A stretch of DNA of 64,000 nucleotides from the NCBI RefSeq assembly GCF_018603885.1, contig NZ_JAHGAW010000012.1:1-64000 (forward strand). The letters run 5' to 3'. This DNA comes from Sphingobium nicotianae. Its GTDB lineage: Bacteria; Pseudomonadota; Alphaproteobacteria; Sphingomonadales; Sphingomonadaceae. A program made the position numbers and the translations under genes. The notes under the pieces are model-generated. The model did no database searches. It had not been told where the DNA came from and worked only from the letters and a program-made list of their open reading frames with translations. Within the stretch, counting starts at the first letter, position 1; each line of letters begins with the position of its first letter. Positions 1-7,533 of this stretch are shown here, one piece after another.

Positions 1-111
1 TGCTTCGGTCGCCTCAAGCATTTCCGCCGCTTCGCCACGCGCTACGATCGGCGCACTATCCATTTCGCCGGCTTCATCCACCTCGCTGCCGCCATGATCT
101 GGCTTCGCTGA
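1..111 (+). mobile_element. IS5-family transposase, C-terminal end (5' part outside window)
   Basis: The frame is open from base 1 to the TGA at 109-111 and encodes 36 residues, including FRRFATRYDRR and a hydrophobic tail ending AAAMIWLR. That end is typical of IS5-family (IS427-like) transposases, which catalyse cut-and-paste transposition of their IS. Only the C-terminus is visible, so the catalytic DDE residues cannot be checked. The IS right end should lie within a few tens of bases after 111. It has landed inside a reverse transcriptase gene whose remainder follows on the same strand. Confidence 0.75.
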
Positions 112-169
112 ATGTCGATCCGGCCTAATTGGCGAAGTTCGAAGCATCCTGGTCCGGCATCGCTTTCGA

Positions 170-481
170 ATGCACGAAAACAAGATCTCGATCGTTCCGC
201 CCGGTGGGCGGAAAGTGGTTCTTGGGCTGCTTGTCGATCGCGATCGCCCGCGCCTTTCGCGAGAGCTTCGCAGCAGGCTCGAGGATCACGTCAGAGGCAT
301 CGAGCTGTTCGGGATTGCCACGCACGCCGACAATCGCGGATTTGCGTCAAAAAGCGGCATGATCAATCATATTGCGGGTCTCATCAGGTTCGCCCGCGAT
401 GTTGAATGCGGCTTCTCTGACACGCTCCGCTCCCGCTTCGAGGCCGCATTGGCGAAGTGGAACTGGACTCCGCTCGACTAA
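170..481 (+). pseudogene. Reverse transcriptase C-terminal remnant, cut by the IS
   Basis: The 103 codons from the ATG at 170 read like the C-terminal third of a retron or defence-type (DRT) reverse transcriptase. HENKISIVPPGGRKVVLGLL matches the post-catalytic NK..v.pgg.rKvvlGLlV block, and KSGMINHIAGLIRFARDVE matches the terminal GlinHv.GLI.fa segment. The frame stays open upstream to the transposase stop, with no catalytic YxDD motif, so the polymerase core was lost to or lies beyond the IS insertion. It ends TAATG, overlapping the next gene by one base, as in a two-gene operon. Family assignment rests on recognised motifs only. It is not expected to be functional. Confidence 0.65.
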
Positions 482-789
482 TGGATCGTATGTGGCGAAC
501 GATCGACCCGACGCTGACTGCTGTCACCCGCAAGCGGCTTGTCGGTGAACTGATGGCAGCGCCGCAAGCCGTCGCTACTGCCAACCGGAAACATGACCAT
601 ACAACAGAGGCGACCGCCTCTGAGGCGGTTGCGCGCGCAAAGACTGCGCTCGGAGAGCGTGGTCCGGTCTGGTGGAGCGACAGTGCTCCTAAACTCAACC
701 GCCATCTCGCCCGAACGGGGCCTCATGCAGACTGGGACGCGAAACTGCCGGGAAAAAAAGGCCGGCCCCGAGAGCCGGCTCCAAATTGA
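481..789 (+). CDS. Small conserved protein of unknown function, downstream of RT remnant
   Basis: A 102-residue acidic/basic protein begins at the ATG at 481, which shares its A with the TAA of the RT frame, so translation was probably coupled. An earlier ATG at 457 exists but would overlap the RT end. It has an N-terminal LTAVTRKRLVGELMAA segment, a central alanine-rich helix and a WWSDSAPKLNRHLA motif. I do not recognise a function. The last dozen codons run through the minus-strand terminator at 753-779, so the natural stop may have been altered. It could be a partner of the reverse transcriptase or an unrelated sphingomonad protein. Confidence 0.5.
   Translation: MDRMWRTIDPTLTAVTRKRLVGELMAAPQAVATANRKHDHTTEATASEAVARAKTALGERGPVWWSDSAPKLNRHLARTGPHADWDAKLPGKKGRPREPAPN
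753..779 (-). terminator. Rho-independent terminator (minus strand)
   Basis: On the minus strand GCCGGC at 779-774 pairs with GCCGGC at 766-761 across a 7-base loop and is followed by seven T residues (759-753). It lies about 30 bases after the stop of the minus-strand ORF at 812-1084, which supports that ORF as transcribed. Confidence 0.7.
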
Positions 790-811
790 TGCATGGGTGG
801 ATTATGGGACG

Positions 812-1084
812 TTACAGGGACAGTGCGTCAATGCCGACCGTGTGAAAAAGCACCGTGATTGGTGCAGCCTTCGCGAGTTCGCGGATCATTGATTTGCCCA
901 TATCTACCAACCTCGTCTTGTGTTTCCTTTTCGTCTTCTTCGTCTTACACTTGTTACACATCGGTCTGGCCTTGTCGTCCGGCGCCAAGAACCGGCATGC
1001 TACGATTGCGGCAAGAGCGGCCCAAGTGAGGACGGGACAAATCCCGCCCAATGTCGTCACGGCGGCGAGGACGAATCCACCCAC
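812..1084 (-). CDS. Small membrane protein with CxxC and basic tail, unknown
   Basis: A 90-codon ORF with a GTG start encodes a hydrophobic N-terminal segment (residues 4-32, GGICPVLTWAALAAIVA) that could be a membrane helix. A CNKC motif and a lysine/arginine-rich stretch (KTKKTKRKHK) follow. No family recognised. Support comes from the terminator just downstream at 753-779. No clear ribosome site is visible and the start could be internal. It could be a spurious ORF; nothing else is seen in 790-1226. Confidence 0.35.
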   Translation of the reverse strand: MGGFVLAAVTTLGGICPVLTWAALAAIVACRFLAPDDKARPMCNKCKTKKTKRKHKTRLVDMGKSMIRELAKAAPITVLFHTVGIDALSL

Positions 1085-1226
1085 GGTCTCTGTAACGTCC
1101 CACCACTGGCGTCGCCGAAGCGTGTCCCGTGGGGGCAGCTGCTATATAGGCGTCCGATCGACGAAACCCAAGGCCATCGAGCCTGCGCAAGATCCCTTCG
1201 TGCTGAACAGGCGCGCGCCTTTCGAT

Positions 1227-3191
1227 CTAGGATATCTGCGGTCCTGATCGCCCTCGCGCGAACTGCCAGCTGATGCCGTCCGCGCGCAAAATCCCGGACG
1301 CCGCCTTGCCGATGTTGCGGTCAAGCACGTCACGCCATGGCACCAGCGTAAAATCCCGCGACCGCTCGACCACCGCAAAACTCCCGCTTTCGAGGTCGAC
1401 CTTGCGCGCGATGACACCCTCGATCCGCTCTCCCGTGCGGGCAGGCTCGAAGCGCTTGCCGAGATCGCTGCCGAGCCGCTGGCCGGCCTCCCGCAATTCG
1501 CGCTGGCGAAGGCTGTTGATCGCGCCGTCGCGATACCTGAATGCTGACCGCTCGCCATCGGCCAGTTGCTGCTCGATCAGCCACTGCCGCCGCGCCGCCA
1601 GAGCCGTCCGGACCTCGCGCCCGAAACCGGCATCGCGAATGGCGCCATGCCCACCTTCGGCGAGCTCTCGGTCGAGCCATGTCGATGCCTGCCTGACAGC
1701 AAGTTCGGCGACCGGAGAACGCGATACGATCGACAGCGTCACCGGACGATCACGCTGCTGGCGCGCGGCATAGGCTTCCGCCCGGGCAAGATGGTCGTCG
1801 GGGATCGTCCAGTTCCCGTCCGCCAGGCGATCGGGCCCGGCGCCTGCGCGCCGCATCGCTTCCAAGCGGCGCACATGCCTTGTCGCGAATGCCTCGCTTG
1901 CGCTCGGATCATGGCGCAGATGGAGGTCGACCGAATAGCGTCCGTCATTCGCCCGCGCGACCGCATCGATGGTGCGGTCCGCCCGATTCGTCTCAGCCTT
2001 TGAAGGGTCGATCCGGATCATCGCGCCCTCGGGCACGGTCGGTGTCGCGTCGCCGCGGCCGATATCGACATAGTGGACCCGCCCGTCGACGCCATCCACC
2101 AGCACATAATGCCGATCGCCATGCTCGTCGGAAAAGCCGCGCTGGATCAGCCGTCCGACGATCGGCGCGCGCTCGCCGCTCGAGATCACCTGCTCGACAC
2201 CGGCGCGGTCGAGTCGGCGTGCGGTCAGCTCGCGCTGCATAAGCCGTATGATGTCGCCGCGCTCGCCCATGCGACGCAGCGTGTCCTCAAGGCCGCTCGC
2301 AAGCCGATAGCGCCCACTGCCGATGTCTTCGGCGAGATCCATCGCTTTCAGCTTGCGCAGCCGCCCTGCCGCGACTGACTGCTGGAAGGGATCATTGTCG
2401 GCGGGAGACACCACGCGATCGGCATCCATGCGTCGCAACAATCGCCGGTCGATCGCCGTCAATCGCTCCTGGTCGACATCGTGGCGCAGCCGGGCCTCGA
2501 TCTCCTGGTCGGTGCGTGGGCCAAGGTCGAGCGTCACCAGTTCGGAGGCGCGCTCGCGCAGCCCGTGTGAAATATACTCGCGCGCGATGATGAGATTGTC
2601 GCCACGATCGTCGACACCGCGCAGCACGATATGGGTGTGCGGGCGCTCGGTGTTGAAGTGGTCGACCGCAACCCAGTCTAGCTTAGTCCCAAGGTCCTGC
2701 TCGACCTGCGTCATAAGCCGCCGGACATAGGGCTTGAGGTCAGGATATTCGGCGCCGTCCTCGGCGGAGACGATGAAGCGGAACTGGTGGCGGTCGCCAT
2801 CGGTGCGCTTTAGGAAATCATCACCGTCGGCGCGGTCGGTCCGCGGACCATAAAGTTCGCCCGGCAAGCCTTCGCGAGTAACTCCGTCGCGCTGGATATA
2901 GCGCATGTGGGCACGGGCGACCTGGCCGGCCTTGCCCTGCAGCCGGATGAGGCTCGCCTTCACCACTGCCCGGCGACTGCGGAACCCGGCCAGCCGCTCG
3001 CGGCTCGACAGCAGCCGGCCCATGCTCGCGCCGCGCCCAATGCGACTGCCATCAAAGCGCCGTGCGCGGACCCCTGTCTTGGTGCCAGCAAGCCGGGCGG
3101 CGGCAAGGATGCGCCCGCCATATTTGACGACCTTCTTTCCGTCCTTGGGACGCTTGCGACCGAGCTTCGGGGTGAAGTCGTCGTCAGGCAT
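1227..3191 (-). CDS. rlxS: Conjugative relaxase, VirD2-like with DUF3363
   Basis: The 654-residue product nicks oriT and pilots the single strand during conjugative transfer. The start ATG at 3191 gives MPDDDFTPKLGRKR, the usual beginning of RlxS-type relaxases; upstream in-frame ATGs give atypical sequence. Residues about 90-240 form the VirD2-like nuclease, with VDHFNTERPHTHIVLRG carrying the HxH metal triad motif, and REYISHGLRERASELVTLDLG following. The C-terminal half is the DUF3363 region. It is the last gene of the minus-strand block rdfS-traF-lytic transglycosylase-orphan-rlxS, the order I recall from ICEMlSymR7A. Length matches the family (about 650-700). Confidence 0.92.
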   Translation of the reverse strand: MPDDDFTPKLGRKRPKDGKKVVKYGGRILAAARLAGTKTGVRARRFDGSRIGRGASMGRLLSSRERLAGFRSRRAVVKASLIRLQGKAGQVARAHMRYIQRDGVTREGLPGELYGPRTDRADGDDFLKRTDGDRHQFRFIVSAEDGAEYPDLKPYVRRLMTQVEQDLGTKLDWVAVDHFNTERPHTHIVLRGVDDRGDNLIIAREYISHGLRERASELVTLDLGPRTDQEIEARLRHDVDQERLTAIDRRLLRRMDADRVVSPADNDPFQQSVAAGRLRKLKAMDLAEDIGSGRYRLASGLEDTLRRMGERGDIIRLMQRELTARRLDRAGVEQVISSGERAPIVGRLIQRGFSDEHGDRHYVLVDGVDGRVHYVDIGRGDATPTVPEGAMIRIDPSKAETNRADRTIDAVARANDGRYSVDLHLRHDPSASEAFATRHVRRLEAMRRAGAGPDRLADGNWTIPDDHLARAEAYAARQQRDRPVTLSIVSRSPVAELAVRQASTWLDRELAEGGHGAIRDAGFGREVRTALAARRQWLIEQQLADGERSAFRYRDGAINSLRQRELREAGQRLGSDLGKRFEPARTGERIEGVIARKVDLESGSFAVVERSRDFTLVPWRDVLDRNIGKAASGILRADGISWQFARGRSGPQIS

Positions 3192-3205
3192 CGCAGCGTA
3201 CCCGA

Positions 3206-3330
3206 GTCTCGCGATTTCGGGGCGTAAATGGCGGATTTTCGCCATTTCTTGCGCGACAGTCTCGCAGCCGCAGGCTGCTGTCTCCCAAAAAAAGGATGTG
3301 CAGACAATCACTTAAGTAGGGTCGCGAGAC
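3206..3330. other. Candidate oriT region upstream of the relaxase gene
   Basis: The non-coding stretch 3192-3442 is rich in dyads: GTCTCGCGA (3206-3214) inverted as TCGCGAGAC (3322-3330), a hairpin AAATGGCG/CGCCATTT with 6-base loop (3226-3247), and GCAGCC/GGCTGC (3264-3278) next to an A-run at 3286-3292. Clustered inverted repeats just before a relaxase gene are typical of oriT. No nic site could be identified by consensus, so the assignment is inference. Confidence 0.35.
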
Positions 3331-3442
3331 ACTGCCTTTATCTTGTTTTCCCTTCTCCCCATCCTCCTCACCCTTCCGGCTCAAAAAAGGGGGAGAAGCA
3401 GCGCCGGTCCGACGCTGCCTCTCCCCGCCGATCCACGCGCGA

Positions 3443-3802
3443 TCAGTGCGCATCGACCATCGCTTCGTGGGCCAATTTCCGCGACCGGCAGAACCGCTTT
3501 CCCATCGTCCCGTGCGCCATTCCCTCGCCATCCACGAGCATCACGCTCGCGAACCAGCGACCGCCCAGCCGCCCGCAGATCGCTATCCGATCCAGCTCCA
3601 GGTCATCGTCGTCGACGCTCTCGTAGGACCCGAGCCAGCGCTCCTCGATCCGCGCATCCCAGAGGAAATCGGTCTCTTCGGCTTCGAGAAACCGATGTGC
3701 CAGGGCCTCCCCGGCACCGCGTCCAAACTCCAATTCCAGACCCACCATCAACGTCGCCATCACGCGATCCGACGCCGTTCCGATGCTCTGATACATGCCC
3801 AT
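3443..3802 (-). CDS. Conserved ICE protein of unknown function
   Basis: A 119-residue protein starts at the ATG at 3802, preceded by GGAGG five bases away, a strong ribosome site that rules out the longer upstream frame (which only shadows the lytic transglycosylase end). It begins MGMYQSIGTASDRVM, is acidic in the middle (YESVDDDDLELDR) and ends basic with FCRSRKLAHEAM. No motif identifies a function and no membrane segment is seen. It sits between the lytic transglycosylase and relaxase genes on the same strand, so a role in transfer or its control is possible but unproven. Confidence 0.7.
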   Translation of the reverse strand: MGMYQSIGTASDRVMATLMVGLELEFGRGAGEALAHRFLEAEETDFLWDARIEERWLGSYESVDDDDLELDRIAICGRLGGRWFASVMLVDGEGMAHGTMGKRFCRSRKLAHEAMVDAH

Positions 3803-4034
3803 GATGACCTCCAACGCTTGCGTCCTCACCATCGAGAACGGCGTCCGAGGGACGGGTGGCGGAGCGGCTGTCAGGGCCGCGAAGCGTAGCGTAGCGCCGC
3901 GAAGCGGACGCGGGGGGAACCGATTTGCGCAGCAAATTGGGGGGCACCCGCGGGCCTTGATAGGCGGTCCGCCAGCCGTCATGCTGGGCCTGTCGAGACG
4001 AGCCTCCCACCTCTCCGGCGACCGCAACCTCGCC

Positions 4035-4628
4035 TCACCGACTGTCATGGCGCACCACGAACAGAAACGCTGGAGAAGGTGCGAGAACCGGCGAATCAGG
4101 CTCGTTCGGCGTCCGATATTGAACGGCGAACAACGTCTCGCGCGGCGTTGCGGCAACCGTTCCGGTGGCAACTGAGGGCACACCGCCGACGGTCTGGAGG
4201 TAGGCGATCGTTTCGCCCGGAAGCGCGCTGCCGGTCGCAAGATGCGCGGCGTAGCGCCCGGGACCGGCATTGTAGGCGGCGAACAGGCCGGGATAGCCGA
4301 ACCGATCGTACATCATGCGCAGGTAGAAAGTGCCGGCGAGGATATTGTCGCGCGGATCGTCGGGATTCGCGCCCAGGCCGAGCGTGCGGCGCATCGCTTC
4401 CCAAGTGTCGGGCATCAGCTGCATCAGCCCCATCGCGCCGGCACGACTTCGGGCCGGGCGACCATCGAGCCGGGTCTTCCCCCGGCTTTCCGCCTGCATG
4501 ACCCGCTCGATCCAGGCGCTCGGCACGCCGAAGCGTAGCGACGCCTCGGTAACGTAGGGACGCCAGTCGGCGACGCTTTCCCCCTGCACTGGCGAAGCCA
4601 CGACGAGCGCCGCCGCACATGCGATCAT
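4035..4628 (-). CDS. Lytic transglycosylase (SLT/GH23) of the transfer system
   Basis: This periplasmic muramidase would open the peptidoglycan locally for the mating apparatus. The 197-residue product has a signal peptide (MIACAAALVVASPVQG) followed by the SLT domain: catalytic Glu in VMQAESRGK, GAMGLMQLMP, and YNAGPGRYAAHL. The ATG at 4628 is chosen because TGAGG lies just upstream and the preceding traF gene stops two bases before it; the longer frame overlaps traF. Translational coupling with traF is likely. The C-terminal 45 residues beyond the domain are not assigned. Confidence 0.9.
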   Translation of the reverse strand: MIACAAALVVASPVQGESVADWRPYVTEASLRFGVPSAWIERVMQAESRGKTRLDGRPARSRAGAMGLMQLMPDTWEAMRRTLGLGANPDDPRDNILAGTFYLRMMYDRFGYPGLFAAYNAGPGRYAAHLATGSALPGETIAYLQTVGGVPSVATGTVAATPRETLFAVQYRTPNEPDSPVLAPSPAFLFVVRHDSR

Positions 4629-4630
4629 CC

Positions 4631-5212
4631 TCAGCGGCGCCACAGCAGACGCGCCTTTCCGATGATGTCCCGCCCCTCGGTGGCACCAAAATAGCGGCCA
4701 TCGAAGGAGGCCGGATTGTCCATTAGCAGGAAGAGCTGGCTGCCATGGAGCCGGACGCAGCCCGACCACATCGGCATCGGCCGTCCCTGTCCATCCACTA
4801 GCCGGCGCTCGGCGGCCCAGCGGCCGTTGACGAATATCTCCTGCCCGAGGGCGCAGACCTCGTCGCCGGCATAACCCGCGACGCGCTTCACCAGCGGCAC
4901 GTTTATCGGCACGTAGTGGCGCTCGGCCGCGAGGCGTCGGAAGGGATCAGGAACCTGCCCTATCACCATGTCGCCGGGCTCGGCCGAAGCGCCGGGCTTG
5001 ACCGCATAGAGGCCGATCGCCGCGCTGGCGCTCGCGTTCCAGACCAGCCGCGGCGCGGGCGGAATGGCCGCGCTGGCGAGCAGGACGGCGATGCCGGTGC
5101 CGGTGATAGCAATGCGCCGGCGCAGCCGTGCGCGGCGGGTCTTGGCGGTGCGGAGCGCATCGCCCCAGGCGAGAAGCGGAGCGTCGCCGGCGCGGTCGCG
5201 GCGGCCGTTCAT
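4631..5212 (-). CDS. traF: Conjugative transfer signal peptidase TraF (S26)
   Basis: TraF-family peptidases process the conjugative pilin. The 193-residue protein has an N-terminal cytoplasmic basic part, one membrane helix (about 33-50) and an S26 serine peptidase fold: the Ser in NASASAAIGLY is the probable nucleophile and the Lys in PLVKRVAGYAGDEVC the general base, followed by LFLLMDNPASFDGRYFG. Its start overlaps the rdfS-like gene by four bases (ATGA) and its stop is two bases from the lytic transglycosylase start, so these genes form one operon. Confidence 0.88.
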   Translation of the reverse strand: MNGRRDRAGDAPLLAWGDALRTAKTRRARLRRRIAITGTGIAVLLASAAIPPAPRLVWNASASAAIGLYAVKPGASAEPGDMVIGQVPDPFRRLAAERHYVPINVPLVKRVAGYAGDEVCALGQEIFVNGRWAAERRLVDGQGRPMPMWSGCVRLHGSQLFLLMDNPASFDGRYFGATEGRDIIGKARLLWRR

Positions 5213-5439
5213 CGCCCGATCTCCCGCGCGGCCTGTTCGCCGGACCAGGCATCGAGGTCGTCGATATGGTACTGGACGAAACGGCTGTGGCGACGGAACA
5301 CCGGTCCCTTGCCGGCCCGGCGCAGGCGCTTCAGCAGCCGGCTCGACAGCTTGAGATAGGCTGCGGCCTGGTCAGTATTGAGGAAGGGCGAGCCACGCTT
5401 GGCACGGCTGGCCCGGGAAATGTCATCGTCGGTGTCCAT
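5209..5439 (-). CDS. rdfS: RdfS-like recombination directionality factor (excisionase)
   Basis: A 76-residue winged-helix protein with the MerR/AlpA-like segment FLNTDQAAAYLKLSSRLLK then RRAGKGPVFRRHSRFVQYHIDDLDAW. Such proteins bend att DNA and switch the integrase towards excision; in ICEMlSymR7A rdfS lies directly upstream of traF and rlxS, exactly as here. Two starts are possible: ATG 5451 with GAAGG directly abutting, or ATG 5439, twelve bases further on; I prefer 5439 (MDTDDDISRASR). It should be the downstream target of the FseA-like activator at 11766-12471. Confidence 0.75.
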   Translation of the reverse strand: MDTDDDISRASRAKRGSPFLNTDQAAAYLKLSSRLLKRLRRAGKGPVFRRHSRFVQYHIDDLDAWSGEQAAREIGR

Positions 5440-5714
5440 CGGGATCGGCATCCTTCGCGGGATCGCGACCGTGCGGTCGCGGCACCGGGGATGCCGCCGG
5501 GAGCACCTGTCGGGCAGTGTCGAAAGCCGATGATCGATTTTCGACACACCCGGGAGGCGAGCGGTGCGGGTTACACCGGGAGGCACGGGTCCGAGGTCCC
5601 GTGCGACGGAAAGCGGACCAGGCAGACGCCCTCGCCTGCAAGGTCCCTCGTGAGCTATGGCAAATCCGGCTCACCGCTCGAGTCCCGCGCGCCGGAGCGC
5701 GCGGGGCGTCGGGT

Positions 5715-6014
5715 TCAGCGCGACCAGATGAGCTTGTGCTCGCCGTTGTCGCCCTGCGTCAGGGTGGCGTAGATGGGCGCCGGGAAGGACGGATCGTCGA
5801 GCTTGAGGCTCAGATATTCGGCGCCGGTGTCACGCGCCGCCTTGGTCCAGCCCGCGCCGAACTCGACGCCGCCGGCGATCACGCGGTGATCCGGTGCCTT
5901 GTCATGCTCGCGCTCGACGGGCCGGATGCTGGCCTTGACGCGAAGGGTGAGGGTCCGGATTTCGCCATTGTAGACGCCGCCGTCGCCGCGAGTGAAGCTG
6001 CCGATCTGTGCCAT
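5715..6014 (-). CDS. DUF736 family protein
   Basis: A 99-residue protein starting MAQIGSFTRGDGGVYNGEI with the family-typical TLTLRVKASIRPVE and LSLKLDDPSFPAPIYATL. DUF736 proteins are found almost only on conjugative elements of alphaproteobacteria; their function is unknown. The ATG at 6014 has GGAGG five bases upstream; the frame continues upstream of it but without protein-like sequence. It lies about 280 bases upstream of rdfS, with no gene in 5440-5714, so it is probably a separate transcription unit or a leader gene of the transfer operon. Confidence 0.9.
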   Translation of the reverse strand: MAQIGSFTRGDGGVYNGEIRTLTLRVKASIRPVEREHDKAPDHRVIAGGVEFGAGWTKAARDTGAEYLSLKLDDPSFPAPIYATLTQGDNGEHKLIWSR

Positions 6015-6398
6015 GATAACCTCCGTTCGATGGATCGATGCCGCCCCATGCGGCCTCGATGCGGTTGTCAGGCCGCGGGCCTGACGGCGCGCACCGCCAG
6101 GCCGAAGCGGAGCGGAGGACGGCCCGAGCCGGCCTTCTTGTCTCGCGAGGAAGGCGCGGACACCGCGCCGGGGAAGAAGGTCGGCGAAGCCGTTGCGCGC
6201 CAGAGGAAGGCTTGCGGCAAACCGCGATCGATCAGGGCCGCCGGGGTTGCAGAGACCCAGAACGAAGCTGATCGCACACATGAATTGGCTCAGTCACCAC
6301 CGCGATGACTGCACATCTACGGACGATAACCGTCGTCGCCGTGATGCTGGTTGGCCTTCCGTCCATCGGAAGCTAGACCGTAGGGGCAAGGGGGCGTG
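6015..6398. other. Intergenic region between divergent DUF736 and zinc-finger genes
   Basis: This 384-base gap separates the minus-strand DUF736 gene from the plus-strand small gene at 6399. Frames exist on both strands but give low-complexity, arginine/glycine-rich sequence without motifs, so I see no gene. Promoters for both neighbours are expected here, but no convincing consensus could be picked out. Confidence 0.5.
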
Positions 6399-6614
6399 AT
6401 GACGGTATTGGACCAGGTTCGCGGCTTGATCGAGCGGCTGTCGCCGGAGCCGATCTGCGATGACTGCATAAGCGAGCGGCTCGGCCTGTCAGTTCGCCAG
6501 CATGCCAATCACAAGACGCGGGAGCTTGCCGGCACACGAGGATTCGAACGCCGAAAGGACGCCTGCTCCATCTGCGGGGGCGACAAGAAGGTGATCCGTT
6601 TTCGCGCCAAATAA
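6399..6614 (+). CDS. Small CxxC zinc-finger-like protein
   Basis: A 71-residue protein with two cysteine pairs, CDDC (about 25-28) and CSICGGDKKVIRF near the C-terminus, separated by a helix (LSVRQHANHKTRELAG). This suggests a small zinc-binding fold. The ATG at 6399 follows a GGGGG-rich ribosome site; a GTG three bases earlier is the alternative. It ends 15 bases before the convergent DUF3800 gene. Proteins of this shape occur on sphingomonad mobile elements; no function is known to me. Confidence 0.65.
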   Translation: MTVLDQVRGLIERLSPEPICDDCISERLGLSVRQHANHKTRELAGTRGFERRKDACSICGGDKKVIRFRAK

Positions 6615-6629
6615 GGCGTGGCCAAGCGG

Positions 6630-7385
6630 TCAGGCGGCCAATGGCTGCGCATCCAACAACAGCTCGAACCGTCCCTCGAACGATGCCACCGCCTGCGCCG
6701 CGACCTCGTCGAACGGGCTACCATTGCCCGCGTATATGGCATCGCGCTTGAGCAGGTAGCGCCGGACCGCACAGGCGGCCATATCGGCTATCTGGAGCCC
6801 GATGACCTTGTGGGACTCGACCGAAATAGCGCCACCGCCGAGCAGGTTGCCAGCGTTTTCGATCGGATGGAGAACCGGACCGGGAGTGTTCTTGTCCCGA
6901 TCGATGACGAGGACCGGGGTCGGCGCCGCCAGATATTCGGCCATGCTGGACAGGAAGACGGTCTTGAGGCTGCGCTTGTAGTCAGCAGTGATCAGGCCAC
7001 CGCATTGCGCGACGAAGCCGTCGTGATCCTGCTTCGACAGATAAAGGTACGGGACGCGGGATCCGGCCATGCCCAAGGCTTGGGTCAGCCGCTCGAAAGC
7101 GTCGAGCCGGAGCGCGAAGGGCACGTCGCGCCACGGAGTACCGGCCTTCGGATTGACGACCTCGGTCGCGTGGAATTCCGGGAGCCCGTGCGCCGTCAGG
7201 AACGTGCCGAGCGCTTCCGCGACCGGGCCGTAGACCTCGGAAGATACGACGATGCCGACTTGGAGCCGCAGGTTCGCAACGAGCGTCGCCGTCGGCTTCT
7301 CGGTCAGGTTGGTCTCGTCGCAGAAGGCGAGCACTCGCGCGGGCGCGGCCAGGTCCTGGAGGATAGCGTCGAGATTCGCGTTCAT
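6630..7385 (-). CDS. DUF3800 domain protein
   Basis: The 251-residue product has the DUF3800 pattern: FCDETN near the N-terminus (the usual conserved D-E), LPEFHATEV, VLVIDRDKN in the middle and GLQIADMAACAVRRYL near the end, where the late aspartate is typical. DUF3800 proteins have an RNase H-like fold by family knowledge and are common on mobile and defence-related islands; activity is not established. The ATG at 7385 was chosen because upstream in-frame sequence is low complexity. No strong ribosome site is visible. Confidence 0.75.
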   Translation of the reverse strand: MNANLDAILQDLAAPARVLAFCDETNLTEKPTATLVANLRLQVGIVVSSEVYGPVAEALGTFLTAHGLPEFHATEVVNPKAGTPWRDVPFALRLDAFERLTQALGMAGSRVPYLYLSKQDHDGFVAQCGGLITADYKRSLKTVFLSSMAEYLAAPTPVLVIDRDKNTPGPVLHPIENAGNLLGGGAISVESHKVIGLQIADMAACAVRRYLLKRDAIYAGNGSPFDEVAAQAVASFEGRFELLLDAQPLAA

Positions 7386-7533
7386 CACGCGGTCGTATAC
7401 CGCAACTCGTTGGCCCGCTGCCGCCCGAAAGCCGAATGCGTAAAAAGACCGCGCGCCGACGCCGGAACGGCGGAGGCGCGCGGCCGAATTTGAGGCCCCA
7501 ATGGCGGGCGGGGTTGCCCCCGCCCGCTCGTGA

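Noticed and set aside
3803..4270. Long minus-strand extension of the frame at 3443-3802
   Set aside because: It covers the lytic transglycosylase 3' end with proline/arginine-rich sequence, while a strong ribosome site marks the ATG at 3802.
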